A stretch of DNA of 64,000 bases from JAAELZ01 sp965237485 (GCA_965237485.1 CBDEFQ010000009.1:1240001-1304000), one strand, 5' to 3'. Shown: positions 47,552 through 57,395, counted from the stretch's first letter. Made by a program: numbers and translations. Notes: generated from the sequence alone by a model not told the origin.

Positions 47552-47611
47552 AATATTTATTTAATCACTTTAAATTGGTGCCGCTCATATTCACGCGGTA
47601 TTATAAGAGCA

Positions 47612-48688
47612 ATGCAGCCGAGAAACCTACCGCAACCAGATAATCTAATCCGCAGCTTTACCGCTAAAGCCGAGCAACTAGGCTTTGATGCTTTGGGTAT
47701 CTCTGATATTCAATTATCACAGGCTGAATCTAGATTACTCGAGTGGCTAAACAAAGGCTATCACGGCAGCATGGATTATATGCAGCGCCACGGCGAGAAA
47801 CGCTCTCAGCCCGACAAACTTATCCCTGGCAGCCTAAGCGTTATTAGCGTGCGCATGAACTACCTTAGCGAAGATCAGGGCACAGCAATTGACCTACTCA
47901 ATTGCGCTGACAAAGCCTATATATCACGCTACGCCCTAGGCCGTGATTATCACAAGCTTATGCGTCACCGCCTAGCGAAACTGGTGAAACATATTGAAAA
48001 AGAAATCGGCCCTTTTGGCTATCGAGTTTTTACCGATAGCGCACCAGTACTAGAAAAGCCCATTGCTGCTAAGGCAGGGTTGGGCTGGGTGGGCAAACAC
48101 TCCAACATCTTATGCAAGGAAGAAGGATCTTGGTTTTTCCTCGGAGAGATCTATGTGGACCTTGCTTTACCTCAAAATAAACCCGAAAAAGACCATTGCG
48201 GCGATTGCACCAATTGCATAGATGTCTGCCCCACTGGGGCCATAGTAGAGCCGTATGTTGTTGATGCGCGGCGTTGTATTTCCTACCTTACAATCGAGAA
48301 TCGTGGCTCTATACCTGAGGCGCTGCGTCCCCTAATGGGTAACAGAATTTACGGATGCGATGATTGCCAATTATTTTGTCCGTGGAATCGCTTCGCAAAA
48401 AAAGCTATCGAAAGTGATTTCGAGGCGCGCCATGGGGTGGACGATATTAGCCTAATCGAATTATTTAGCTGGTCGGAAGCGCAATTTTTAACGCGATTCG
48501 AAGGTTCCCCAATTCGGCGTATTGGCTACTCCAGTTGGTTACGAAATATCGCCGTTGCATTGGGCAACGCTAAATTTAGTAGCGACATTGTCGAGGCACT
48601 TGAGTTAAAGAAATGCTACCCGTCTGAATTGGTGCGAGAACACGTAATTTGGGCCATCGCAGAGCAAGCACGCAAAAAGTTGGCTTAA
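47612..48688 (+). CDS. queG: Epoxyqueuosine reductase
   Basis: 358 residues. Two [4Fe-4S] sites, CGDCTNCIDVCPTGAI and CDDCQLFCPWN; the N-terminal cobalamin-binding region includes SVISVRMNYL and FTDSAPVLEKPIAAKAGLGW. It performs the last step of queuosine synthesis on tRNA. Complete, normal length. It is divergently oriented from the tsaE operon. Confidence 0.96.
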   Translation: MQPRNLPQPDNLIRSFTAKAEQLGFDALGISDIQLSQAESRLLEWLNKGYHGSMDYMQRHGEKRSQPDKLIPGSLSVISVRMNYLSEDQGTAIDLLNCADKAYISRYALGRDYHKLMRHRLAKLVKHIEKEIGPFGYRVFTDSAPVLEKPIAAKAGLGWVGKHSNILCKEEGSWFFLGEIYVDLALPQNKPEKDHCGDCTNCIDVCPTGAIVEPYVVDARRCISYLTIENRGSIPEALRPLMGNRIYGCDDCQLFCPWNRFAKKAIESDFEARHGVDDISLIELFSWSEAQFLTRFEGSPIRRIGYSSWLRNIAVALGNAKFSSDIVEALELKKCYPSELVREHVIWAIAEQARKKLA

Positions 48689-48787
48689 TAGTAACTTTAG
48701 TTTCCCAATAAATCAGTAATTTAGGCATAATGCAGATACTGTAACTTCAGGTATGGACTTTTATATTAGATAGAGCAGTATGGCCTT

Positions 48788-48809
48788 TTCCCCCTAGGGG
48801 GAATTTTTT
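48788..48809 (+). terminator. Palindrome CCCCCTAGGGGG with T-run downstream of queG
   Basis: TTCCCCCTAGGGGGAA (48788-48803) is a perfect 16-bp palindrome followed by TTTTTT. It has no loop beyond the central TA, so it is an imperfect terminator candidate; it could also be part of the left end of the IS256 remnant. Confidence 0.45.
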
Positions 48810-48909
48810 CGAATTTTTGATTTATTCAAATTTTCTATCTTGGTGTCTTGTAAGTTGAGCCATTGGTGCGTTCCCTGTTTTAAGCAATTAACATACTGGA
48901 GACACCCAA

Positions 48910-49438
48910 ATGACCCAATCAAACAATAACGTATTTGACGTAGTAGTGGAACACACATCTCAGAAGGCCCCGATGCCATGCGCCCCGTGCTCACCGCACT
49001 GCTCAATGAGGCGATGAAGATTGAAAGAGAGCCGTTTCCAGGCGCATCACACTATGAGCATAGTCAAGACCGGCCAGGGTTTGCCCATGGCTACCAGGAT
49101 AAGCGTATCGATACACAAGCCGGTACGCTCAATCTGCGTATCCCAAAGACCGCTCAACACGTTGATGAACCTTTTTACCCTCAATCGCTAGAACGCGGCT
49201 TACGCAGCCAACGTGCGATGCTGCTGACCGTTGCTGAAATGTACGTGACGGGCGTTAGCACGCGCCGAGTCGAAAAAGTCATGCAGAGCATGGGTATTGA
49301 AAGCATCTCCTCTACACCGGTCTCACGGGCTAACCAGAGCATGGATGAGGCGTTAAAAGTCTGGCGTGATCGTCCGTTGGGTAAAGTCTCTTACCTAATC
49401 CTTGATGCGCGTTATGAAAAGGTGCGTGAGGGCCACCA
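48910..49438 (+). pseudogene. IS256-family (Mutator) transposase, frameshifted and cut by IS66
   Basis: ATG at 48910 (MTQSNNNVFDVVVEH), then an extra AC dinucleotide near 48952 shifts the frame. From 48978 it reads MRPVLTALLNEAMKIERE, LNLRIPKTAQH, SQRAMLLTVAEMYVTGVSTR and LILDARYEKVREG, the order and motifs of IS256 transposases (first catalytic Asp in LDARYEK). IS66 begins at 49439, and the remaining 60% of the gene is absent from the window. Confidence 0.85.
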
Positions 49439-49713
49439 GTAACTTCTCAATAACCCGTGGCAGGTAAAATAAAACAAAATATTTCTTGACCGGGTTTTAC
49501 GCTAAAAGGAAGGTAATTCAACGTGGTCGAGTGACTCGATTTAGGTTGAGTTCCAGGGTGGTTGTAGGCCCCTTTACGCTAATAACAAAGATCGCTTAAG
49601 GACGTTCAGGGGTGTCTTCTTAACGTTCGTTGTGGCGCAGTTGAGAAGGCAAAATTGGACTTTCAAAACCGATGGTACACTAAGGTCTATCCAGTTAACG
49701 GACGTTTAAGACC

Positions 49714-50094
49714 TTGAGTAAGCTACCCTCTATTCCCGACATTCCTGAACAAGAACAAACCCCCGCAGTAAAAATGTTGCGGGTGCTAGTGGAGCAGCTG
49801 TTGGTGCGAGTTCAACAACAGGACGAAGAAATAGCATTGCTTAAAGATGAAATCAATATCCTTAAGGGGCAGAAGAGGCGGCCTACTGTTAAGGGCGGTA
49901 ATATGGATAAGAAAACAGAGCCAAAACGTTCATCTTCTAGCGACAAACCTAAGCAGCGAGCTGGGTCGAACAAGGCAAAGAAAACACCAAGGCTGTCAAT
50001 TGACCTAAATCGGGTTATTGAACCAGCGAAGTCCGTGCCCGAAGGTTCTCGCTTTAACCTAGAAAACCCAGTTGAACGCAAAAAAGATGTGTAA
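49714..50094 (+). CDS. IS66 TnpC, N-terminal part (R1)
   Basis: 126 residues, TTG start. Coiled coil at about residues 24-50 and a Lys/Arg/Ser-rich segment, then RVIEPAKSVPEGSRF. From residue 115 on (NLENPVERKKDV) the codons belong to the 163-bp element, ending at its TAA (50092-50094). In the related copy at 54918 the same codons continue directly as SRFKGYRDF. Confidence 0.8.
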   Translation: MSKLPSIPDIPEQEQTPAVKMLRVLVEQLLVRVQQQDEEIALLKDEINILKGQKRRPTVKGGNMDKKTEPKRSSSSDKPKQRAGSNKAKKTPRLSIDLNRVIEPAKSVPEGSRFNLENPVERKKDV

Positions 50095-50220
50095 CTAATT
50101 GATATGAATAAGGAAGTCAGAAAATACGAGGTCACCTTATTGGTGATGAGTGCTTTTCTGGGTTTCTTAGGCATATTAAAGAGTTGTGCAGACATTTGTG
50201 TTTCAACTGAGTTTTCTAGG
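50058..50220 (+). repeat. 163-bp palindromic element, subfamily 2 (R1)
   Basis: Target duplication TTTAA (50053-50057 and 50221-50225). The arms pair over 52 of 79 positions by hand count; the loop TTATT is central. Stop TAA at element positions 35-37 and ATG at 47-49. About 72% identical to subfamily 1 with no gaps. Confidence 0.95.
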
Positions 50221-51225
50221 TTTAAAGGCTATCGGGATTTTGTAGTGCAAGATTTGCTTATCAAGGTTCATACCACCCGCTATCGTTTAGCGCATTGGGT
50301 AACGCCAGACAATAAAAAGCTCAAAGGCCAGTTACCGACATCCGTGGCAGGGCGACATTATGGGCCTCGTCTGGTCAGTTATATTCTCTATCAATATCAT
50401 CATTGTCAAACCACGCAACCACTCTTGTTGGAACAGTTGCGAGAGTGGGGAATTGATATTTCTTCGGGACAAATTAACCCAATACTGATCAGTGCTAAAG
50501 AGCCCTTTCATGCTGAGAAAGAGGCGTTACTAAGCGTTGCTCTGAGCGCATCGTCTTACGTGACCGTGGACGATAGTGGTGCTCGCCATCAGGGCAAAAA
50601 TGGCTATGTAACGCACATTGGTAATGACTTGTTTGCGTGGTTTAAAAGTACTCAATCAAAAAGTCGAATTAACTTCCTACCGCTATTAAGGGCTGGCAAT
50701 ACGGATTATCGTTTGAGTCAAAGTGCGTTGAATTATAGGCAACAACATGGATTGCCAAAGCAAGCCTTAGCCGCTGTAACTGAGCACCGGGAACGCCGTA
50801 TTGCCAACGAGGATGACTGGCTTGAAATGCTCGATAGCCTGTTGATCATTAAGGCACGTCACCGACGTATCACCACCGAAGGGGCATTACTTGGTAGTAT
50901 TTTGCATCATGGTCTGTGTGATGACATCGTTGTCGTCAGTGATGATGCAGGGCAATTTAACATTTTGGCTCATGCCTTGTGCTGGATACACACCGAGCGC
51001 TTAATCCATAAGTTGATACCGCTGAACGAGGGACACCGGCAGGGCATGGCTAAAATACGCGACCAAGTCTGGTGCTTTTATCGGGCGTTAAAAGAGTATA
51101 AAACCCAGCCTTGCGAGAACCAACGTAAAATACTTGAGCAGCGTTTCGATGAAATCTTCACTCAACAGACATGCTACCAAACATTAAACCTAGATAAATC
51201 AGTTAAACGCGGAAAAGACATGTAA
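50104..51225 (+). CDS. IS66 TnpC, central catalytic part (R1)
   Basis: 373 residues as read from the ATG inside the element (NKEVRKYEVTLLVMSAFLG). Host codons resume at FKGYRDFVVQDLLIK and run to CYQTLN, then eleven element-derived codons LDKSVKRGKDM lead to a stop. The segments YVTVDDSGARHQGKNG and VVVSDDAGQFN carry two of the catalytic acidic residues of IS66 transposases. Confidence 0.8.
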   Translation: MNKEVRKYEVTLLVMSAFLGFLGILKSCADICVSTEFSRFKGYRDFVVQDLLIKVHTTRYRLAHWVTPDNKKLKGQLPTSVAGRHYGPRLVSYILYQYHHCQTTQPLLLEQLREWGIDISSGQINPILISAKEPFHAEKEALLSVALSASSYVTVDDSGARHQGKNGYVTHIGNDLFAWFKSTQSKSRINFLPLLRAGNTDYRLSQSALNYRQQHGLPKQALAAVTEHRERRIANEDDWLEMLDSLLIIKARHRRITTEGALLGSILHHGLCDDIVVVSDDAGQFNILAHALCWIHTERLIHKLIPLNEGHRQGMAKIRDQVWCFYRALKEYKTQPCENQRKILEQRFDEIFTQQTCYQTLNLDKSVKRGKDM

Positions 51226-51351
51226 GCAATTGAAGTGCATAGTGAAATCAAAAAAGTCGCGGTCACCTTATTGGTGATAAGGTTTTTTTTGATTTTGCTA
51301 GGTGCATCAAGAGCTTGCATGGACTTTCGTGTTTTAACTGATTTATCTAGG
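51189..51351 (+). repeat. 163-bp palindromic element, subfamily 1 (R1)
   Basis: Target duplication TTAAA (51184-51188 and 51352-51356). The arms pair over 57 of 79 positions by hand count, the first 19 perfectly. Stop TAA at element positions 35-37 (51223-51225) and GTG at 47-49 (51235). Confidence 0.96.
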
Positions 51352-51672
51352 TTAAATCAGACGCTCAAACGAATCCATGCGAATCAAGCAGAATTACTGT
51401 TGGTGCTAGATCGACCAGATATTCCGTTACACACCAATGGCAGTGAAACAGACATTCGCGATTACGTGAAAAAACGAAAAGTGAGTGGCTCCACCCGCAG
51501 CGATGCTGGCCAGCAGTGTCGGGACACGTTTGCCAGTTTGAAAAAGACCTGCCGAAAACTGGATATATCGTTCTGGCACTACCTGACCCATCGACTTGGT
51601 ATCGGTGAGCAACATATTGATCCTCTGCCAGATATCATTATGGAACGCGCCAGCTTTGCCACGGGTTATTGA
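51235..51672 (+). CDS. IS66 TnpC, C-terminal part (R1)
   Basis: 145 residues from the element GTG; host sequence resumes at LNQTLKRIHANQAE. It includes IPLHTNGSETDIRDYVKKRK (third catalytic acidic residue) and RDTFASLKKTCRKLDISFW, the usual IS66 C-terminus. Without the element, TLN and QTLK join in frame. Confidence 0.78.
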   Translation: MHSEIKKVAVTLLVIRFFLILLGASRACMDFRVLTDLSRLNQTLKRIHANQAELLLVLDRPDIPLHTNGSETDIRDYVKKRKVSGSTRSDAGQQCRDTFASLKKTCRKLDISFWHYLTHRLGIGEQHIDPLPDIIMERASFATGY

Positions 51673-51680
51673 GAAGTTAC

Positions 51681-51870
51681 GAGCGGACGAGCAAATTCAT
51701 ACTAAAGTGTAGCTGGACAGTGGTGCCGCGTTCGCTAGCCTTATCGAATATGAGGAGCTGTGTAAGACCCCCAATCCCGATGCGGATCCCGCGAAGGATG
51801 ATTTCTTATTGCTGGTCATTCCCGCTATAATATCCGCTGCTTGCAAAGCCCGAGAAGGCACATCAAAACC
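51681..51870 (+). other. Coding-like remnant between IS66a and the lipoprotein gene (right copy)
   Basis: Identical in content to 39667-39856: an open frame with SLIEYEELCKTPNPDADPAK that overlaps the lipoprotein start. Possibly the 3' end of a gene lost at the IS66 border. No family recognised. Confidence 0.35.
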
Positions 51871-52224
51871 ATGCAATTAAAACCTATCCTATTAGTGGCG
51901 CTCGCTAGCTTGCTGTTAAGTGCTTGTACCCAAGAAACCCAAAACAAGTTCGGTCGTGCTGTTCAAAACTGGACGGGCACCGATGGAGTACTTGAGGTCT
52001 ACGCCGGTGACAAGCTGGTCAAACGGTTTATGGGTGTTGATAAACTTTCTACCGCAGTAAGCACCAACGGCAATCAGCCACGGCCTTATCGCTTCGGTTA
52101 TGGGGTACTCGACGAAAACTTGAACTCCAAACAAGATGCAAATGAGCAAAAAGTGTATTTTGAGTTCTCTGACTACTCAACCAGTTATATTTTCTACGAA
52201 AAACCGAAATCATCTACTGACTGA
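51871..52224 (+). CDS. Small lipoprotein, right copy
   Basis: 117 residues from MQLKPILLVALASLLLSAC (lipobox LLSAC). Identical to the left copy. A start 30 bp upstream is open but would precede the signal peptide with a basic segment. Confidence 0.8.
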   Translation: MQLKPILLVALASLLLSACTQETQNKFGRAVQNWTGTDGVLEVYAGDKLVKRFMGVDKLSTAVSTNGNQPRPYRFGYGVLDENLNSKQDANEQKVYFEFSDYSTSYIFYEKPKSSTD

Positions 52225-52359
52225 TTTGTTGGTTAGCAAACGGCTAGCCCTTGTGTACCCCGCTTCTTCGGCCTCGCCAAAGTAATAGATGAGTTGTGAT
52301 TTCTTGTTACAATTTAGCCCACTCTACTAAAGGCCTTAGACGCACCTACCCTAAAAACC

Positions 52360-53700
52360 ATGTTAGCCCTAATCCGTTCCGTACTAAGATTTGGTCTTCC
52401 CATCTTAGTGCTTGGCCTATTCTTATTTGCTGGTAAGCAACTTCTGGATACGGCACCAGATCAACAGCGGCGCCCCAAAACTGCCAATCCACCCATGGTA
52501 GAGGTTCTGAACTTAGCGCCGCAAAGCTATCAAGTTCGATTAAAAAGCCATGGGCTAGTACAAGCGACCAAACAAAGCACGATTTCTGCCGAAGTTAAGG
52601 GGCGCGTCATCAAATTATCACCCAAGCTTCACGTTGGCGGGCTATTCAAAAAGGATGAAGTGTTAGTTGAAATTGACGATTCCGATCTTCAGCAAAAATT
52701 GATTATTGTTAAAGCTGAGCTAGCCCAAGCCCAAGCCCAACTGACATTAGAACAAGGTGATGCTGAGCGCGACCAGGTGTTACGTGACCGCGCACTGTTA
52801 GGATTAAGTGGAGAACCCAGCAAACTGGCATTACGGGAACCGCAACGAAAAAGCAATGAAGCCGCCTTGGCTGCGGCGAAAGCGCGCGTTGCTCAAGCGA
52901 GAACCCAACTGACACGAACTAAAATAAATGCCCCATTTGACAGTCGCATTATCACCAAGCAGGTAAGTATAAATCAGTTTGTAAATGCCGGAACAACGCT
53001 TTTAGAATTAGTCGCAACGGATAAGATTGAGGTGCGCCTACCCCTTACTGCTAAGCAGCTGTCCTTCCTCAATCTTGAGGCACTATCTAATGAAGCGGGG
53101 CCGAATGTCGCCATTGAGGGTAGTGAAAAAAAACCAACTTCTGTACGCAGAGGGACATTAGTGCGTAGCGAAGGCATAGTAAATGCACAAAGCTTACAGC
53201 AGTATGTGGTGGCTGAAGTGGCACAGCCCTTTGTAAAAAGCGCTGATGGTGGGCAAGCGCTCACATTGGGTCAATTTGTAAGTGCTCAAATTGATGCTAC
53301 CGTGTTAAATGATGTTTGGGTCATCCCGCGCAACTCCACTAAAAATAATACTCACATTCAACTTGTTTCAAAGGACAACAAACTAATTCATAAACAAATT
53401 ACCCTGCTATGGGCCGATGCGGAGAATGTTGTTATCCGAGATGGAATTGAAGTTGGTCAGCGGCTAATTAAAACTCCAATTGCTTTAGCCGCAGAAGGAA
53501 TAAACGTATCAATAGCAGGAGAATCACCAAAAGGCGAAGCTAACGAATCTGGAAATAATCTAAGCCAGAAGTTTAAAGCTCTGACTAAAGAACTAGCATT
53601 AGAAAAGTGCCAAGCTTTTAAGGCTTTACCAGAACATAAGAAAATGGAAGTTTTGAATTTGCCTGCCGACAAACAACGTGCGTTCTTTGAAACACTTTAA
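52360..53700 (+). CDS. RND efflux periplasmic adaptor (HlyD/AcrA-type), right copy
   Basis: 446 residues, identical to the left copy. Inner-membrane anchor, lipoyl-like halves around a helical hairpin, a barrel domain and an atypical acidic/basic C-terminal tail. The RND gene begins 35 bp downstream in the same direction, the normal adaptor-pump order. Confidence 0.9.
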   Translation: MLALIRSVLRFGLPILVLGLFLFAGKQLLDTAPDQQRRPKTANPPMVEVLNLAPQSYQVRLKSHGLVQATKQSTISAEVKGRVIKLSPKLHVGGLFKKDEVLVEIDDSDLQQKLIIVKAELAQAQAQLTLEQGDAERDQVLRDRALLGLSGEPSKLALREPQRKSNEAALAAAKARVAQARTQLTRTKINAPFDSRIITKQVSINQFVNAGTTLLELVATDKIEVRLPLTAKQLSFLNLEALSNEAGPNVAIEGSEKKPTSVRRGTLVRSEGIVNAQSLQQYVVAEVAQPFVKSADGGQALTLGQFVSAQIDATVLNDVWVIPRNSTKNNTHIQLVSKDNKLIHKQITLLWADAENVVIRDGIEVGQRLIKTPIALAAEGINVSIAGESPKGEANESGNNLSQKFKALTKELALEKCQAFKALPEHKKMEVLNLPADKQRAFFETL

Positions 53701-53735
53701 ACCTTGCTAATGTCAAATCAGCCACAGAATCTAAG

Positions 53736-54642
53736 ATGATAGCGTGGTTTGCCCGTAACGGCGTTGCTGCTAACTTGTTATTGCTGGTTATTCTTGCCAT
53801 TGGTGGGTGGTCGCTTAAGGAACGTATCCCCCTTGAAGTATTCCCAGCTTTGAACACGACATCATCAACGTCGCCATTATTTATCAAGGCACCAGTCCTA
53901 CCGAAGTTGAACAAGCAGTTGTTGTACGCGCCGAAGAAGCCATCGCTGACCTCGATGGCGTTAAAAAGATTTCTTCTAGTGCTTACGAGGGTGCGGCCCG
54001 CTTAGCCATTGAAGTAGATAACGGCTTTAAGCCTCGTGAATTAGTGAACGACATAAAAAGCAGGATTGACAGTATTTCCACTTTTCCCGCAGAGGTCGAA
54101 AAAGCCAACTATTCGGTATCAGTTTTTCGCCGCGAAGTGATCAGTGTCGCTGTTTCTGGCGATCTTCCAGAATTGGACTTACGCCAAATTAGCGAACAAG
54201 TCCGCGATGAAATTGCCGCCCTATCGCAAATTAGTTATGCCGAGTTAAACGGCATTCGCGACCACGAGATTAGCATTGAGATTGAGCCGCAGAAATTACA
54301 GCAAGCGAAGATAAGTTTAGCCGAGATTGTGAACTCGCTTAAACAGGCTTCAATCGACTTTCCTGCAGGTTCCATTAAAGGCAAGTGGCGGCGAGATTTT
54401 ATTGCGCACTAGCAACTTAAGAGAATCTGCCGATTCATTCGGCAATCTTAGTTTACGCAGCGATGCCCAAGGCAATGATTTAAAACTCAAGGATATTGCC
54501 ACGGTCACGGACGGCTTTGCTCAAGACCCCCTCAACACCCATTTTAATGGCGAGCCGACTATTATTATTGAGGTCTATCGCACGGGCAAGCAAAGTGCGA
54601 TTACGGTTGCCAATGCGGTTAAAGACTACCTCGACTTAAAAC
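53736..54642 (+). pseudogene. RND efflux permease, frameshifted and truncated (right copy)
   Basis: First frame 53736 to about 53850 (MIAWFARNGV...LEVFPA), second frame to about 54382 (EQAVVVRAEEA, MNDIKSRIDSISTFP), third frame to the IS66 border (SNLRESADSFGNLSLRSDAQ, TVTDGFAQDPLNTHFNGEPT). The two indels are the same as in the left copy, so they predate the duplication. About 300 residues of a roughly 1000-residue pump remain. Confidence 0.9.
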
Positions 54643-55488
54643 GTAACTTCTCAATAACCCGTGGCAGGTAAAATAAAACAAAATATTTCTTGACAGGGTT
54701 TTACGCTAAAAGGAAGGTAATTCAACGTGGTCGAGTGACTCGATTTAGGTTGAGTTCCAGGGTGGTTGTAGGCACCTTTACGCTAATAACAAAGATCGCT
54801 TAAGGACGTTCAGGGGTGTCTTCTTAACGTTCGTTGTGGCGCAGTTGAGAAGGCAAAATTGGACTTTCAAAACCGATGGTACACTAAGGTCTATCCAGTT
54901 AACGGACGTTTAAGACCTTGAGTAAGCTACCCTCTATTCCCGACATTCCTGAACAAGAACAAACCCCCGCAGTAAAAATGTTGCGGGTGCTAGTGGAGCA
55001 GCTGTTGGTGCGAGTTCAACAACAGGACGAAGAAATAGCATTGCTTAAAGATGAAATCAATATCCTTAAGGGGCAGAAGAGGCGGCCTACTGTTAAGGGC
55101 GGTAATATGGATAAGAAAACAGAGCCAAAACGTTCATCTTCTAGCGACAAACCTAAGCAGCGAGCTGGGTCGAACAAGGCAAAGAAAACACCAAGGCTGT
55201 CAATTGACCTAAATCGGGTTATTGAACCAGCGAAGTCCGTGCCCGAAGGTTCTCGCTTTAAAGGCTATCGGGATTTTGTAGTGCAAGATTTGCTTATCAA
55301 GGTTCATACCACCCGCTATCGTTTAGCGCATTGGGTAACGCCAGACAATAAAAAGCTCAAAGGCCAGTGACCGACATCCGTGGCAGGGCGACATTATGGG
55401 CCTCGTCTGGTCAGTTATATTCTGGGCTTGTCGGATAATTAATAGAATACGTGAGATAATATGGGCTGATTCTAGTCAGCCTGCAATT

Positions 55489-56469
55489 TTGAGCAAACGT
55501 CATCAAAGCCAACTGTTCCTAACCTTAGATTCTCTGGTTAGCTCTGAACATCCCTACCGTAAACTCGATGAGCTATTATGTTTTGGTGCATTGAGTAAAC
55601 CCTTCTCTAAAATATATGCCACCCGTGGCCCTAAAGGCCGAGGTGTTGAGTTCGGCTTACGTGCCTTGGTGCTTCAGTTCATGGAAGATTTAAGTGATAG
55701 AGAAATGGAGCGATACTTATCAGAGAATCTGGCCGCTAAGTGGTTTTGTGATTCAGGACTGGAACAGAGCACTCCTGATCATAGTTACTTTGGTGATTTT
55801 CGCTCACGCATTGGAACCAGGGGTATGATGAATTTATTTGACCGTGTTCGGAGCGGGTTAGTTTCAATGGGCTTAGTACGAGAAGTATTCACATTTGTCG
55901 ATGCCAGCCAGTTGGTCAGTAAGCTAACCACTTGGGATGATAGAGATAAGGCGATAAAGATGGGATTAGAGGAGTTCAACAATAAGACAGTTGATAAAGT
56001 TGCGGCGGACAAGCAAGCACGGTTTGGGTGCAAGGGAAATAGCAAATATTGGTATGGTTACAAAGAGCATGCATCAGTGGATATGCAAAGTGGCTTGATC
56101 AATAAAATAGCGGCCACCTCGGCTGAGGTAACGGATGCAAGCGGCTTGAAGCATGTTTGCCCTAAGTCGGGCGCTGTTTATGCGGACAAGGGTTATTGCG
56201 TGAGCCCGGCCAAAACCACGCTCAGGCGCAACGGTTGCCATGATGCAACAATCAAGAAGAACAATATGCATGGCAAGAATAGAGACAAAGACCGTTGGAT
56301 TAGCAAAATTCGTTCACCATATGAGCGAGTGTTTGCTCATCGCAATAAGCGAGTTCGTTATAAAGGGTTGGCTAAAGTCCAGTTCCAAGTTGGAATCAGG
56401 GGCTTATGTTTTAACCTTAAGCGATTAATGGCATTGGGAGTTGAACGAGTTGAATTGGTGCCGGCCTAG
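55489..56469 (+). CDS. IS5-family transposase (right copy)
   Basis: About 326 residues from the TTG at 55489 (the frame is open further upstream, so the start is uncertain). Catalytic segments FVDASQLVSK, YADKGYCVSP and YERVFAHRNKRVRY. Identical to the left copy and apparently functional. Confidence 0.88.
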   Translation: MSKRHQSQLFLTLDSLVSSEHPYRKLDELLCFGALSKPFSKIYATRGPKGRGVEFGLRALVLQFMEDLSDREMERYLSENLAAKWFCDSGLEQSTPDHSYFGDFRSRIGTRGMMNLFDRVRSGLVSMGLVREVFTFVDASQLVSKLTTWDDRDKAIKMGLEEFNNKTVDKVAADKQARFGCKGNSKYWYGYKEHASVDMQSGLINKIAATSAEVTDASGLKHVCPKSGAVYADKGYCVSPAKTTLRRNGCHDATIKKNNMHGKNRDKDRWISKIRSPYERVFAHRNKRVRYKGLAKVQFQVGIRGLCFNLKRLMALGVERVELVPA

Positions 56470-56477
56470 GGATAGAT

Positions 56478-56513
56478 CCGTCTATTGGTGGCAAAATGGC
56501 TGCTAATAGACGG
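56478..56513 (+). terminator. Hairpin after IS5 transposase (right copy)
   Basis: CCGTCTATT (56478-56486) pairs with AATAGACGG (56505-56513), followed by TTTATTG; 8 bp after the transposase stop. Confidence 0.6.
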
Positions 56514-57395
56514 TTTATTGCACAAAAAACGCGTTGCTGAGCAAACTAAAAGCGACTTCGGCGAAAACCCTGTTTGAAATTGTATTAACCGACGAGCCCA
56601 TTCTCTATCAATATCATCATTGTCAAACCACGCAACCACTCTTGTTGGAACAGTTGCGAGAGTGGGGAATTGATATTTCTTCGGGACAAATTAACCCAAT
56701 ACTGATCAGCACTAAAGAGCCCTTTCATGCTGAGAAAGAGGCGTTGCTCTGAGCGCATCGTCTTACGTGACCGTGGACGATAGTGGTGCTCGCCATCAGG
56801 GCAAAAATGGCTATGTAACGCACATTGGTAATGACTTGTTTGCGTGGTTTAAAAGTACTCAATCAAAAAGTCGAATTAACTTCCTACCGCTATTAAGGGC
56901 TGGCAATACGGATTATCGTTTGAGTCAAAGTGCGTTGAATTATAGGCAACAACATGGATTGCCAAAGCAAGCCTTAGCCGCTGTAACTGAGCACCGGGAA
57001 CGCCGTATTGCTAACGAGGATGACTGGCTTGAAATGCTCGATAGCCTGTTGATCATTAAGGCACGTCACCGACGTATCACCACCGAAGGGGCATTACTTG
57101 GTAGTATTTTGCATCATGGTCTGTGTGATGACATCGTTGTCGTCAGTGATGATGCAGGGCAATTTAACATTTTGGCTCATGCCTTGTGTTGGATACACAC
57201 CGAGCGCTTAATCCATAAGTTGATACCGCTGAACGAGGGACACCGGCAGGGCATGGCTAAAATACGCGACCAAGTCTGGTGCTTTTATCGGGCGTTAAAA
57301 GAGTATAAAACCCAGCCTTGCGAGAACCAACGTAAAATACTTGAGCAGCGTTTCGATGAAATCTTCACTCAACAGACATGCTACCAAACATTAAA

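Larger units (their letters stand above)
49439..51680 (+). mobile_element. IS66-family element, copy R1, with two 163-bp elements
   Basis: Termini GTAACTTCTCAATAACCCGT and complement. It interrupts an IS256-type transposase at 49438. A 275-bp leader without a gene precedes tnpC. Confidence 0.9.
55424..56599 (+). mobile_element. IS5-family element, right copy
   Basis: 1176 bp; ends GGGCTTGTCGGATAAT and complement of GGGCTCGTCGGTTAAT. Target duplication ATTCT (55419-55423 and 56600-56604), confirmed by the uninterrupted site TATATTCTCTATC in R1. Confidence 0.92.

Noticed and set aside
50058..50220. The 163-bp element as a group I or group II intron
   Set aside because: Far too short, no intron core motifs, and it has inverted termini and a 5-bp target duplication, which fit a transposed palindrome. 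RNA removal by another route is not excluded.
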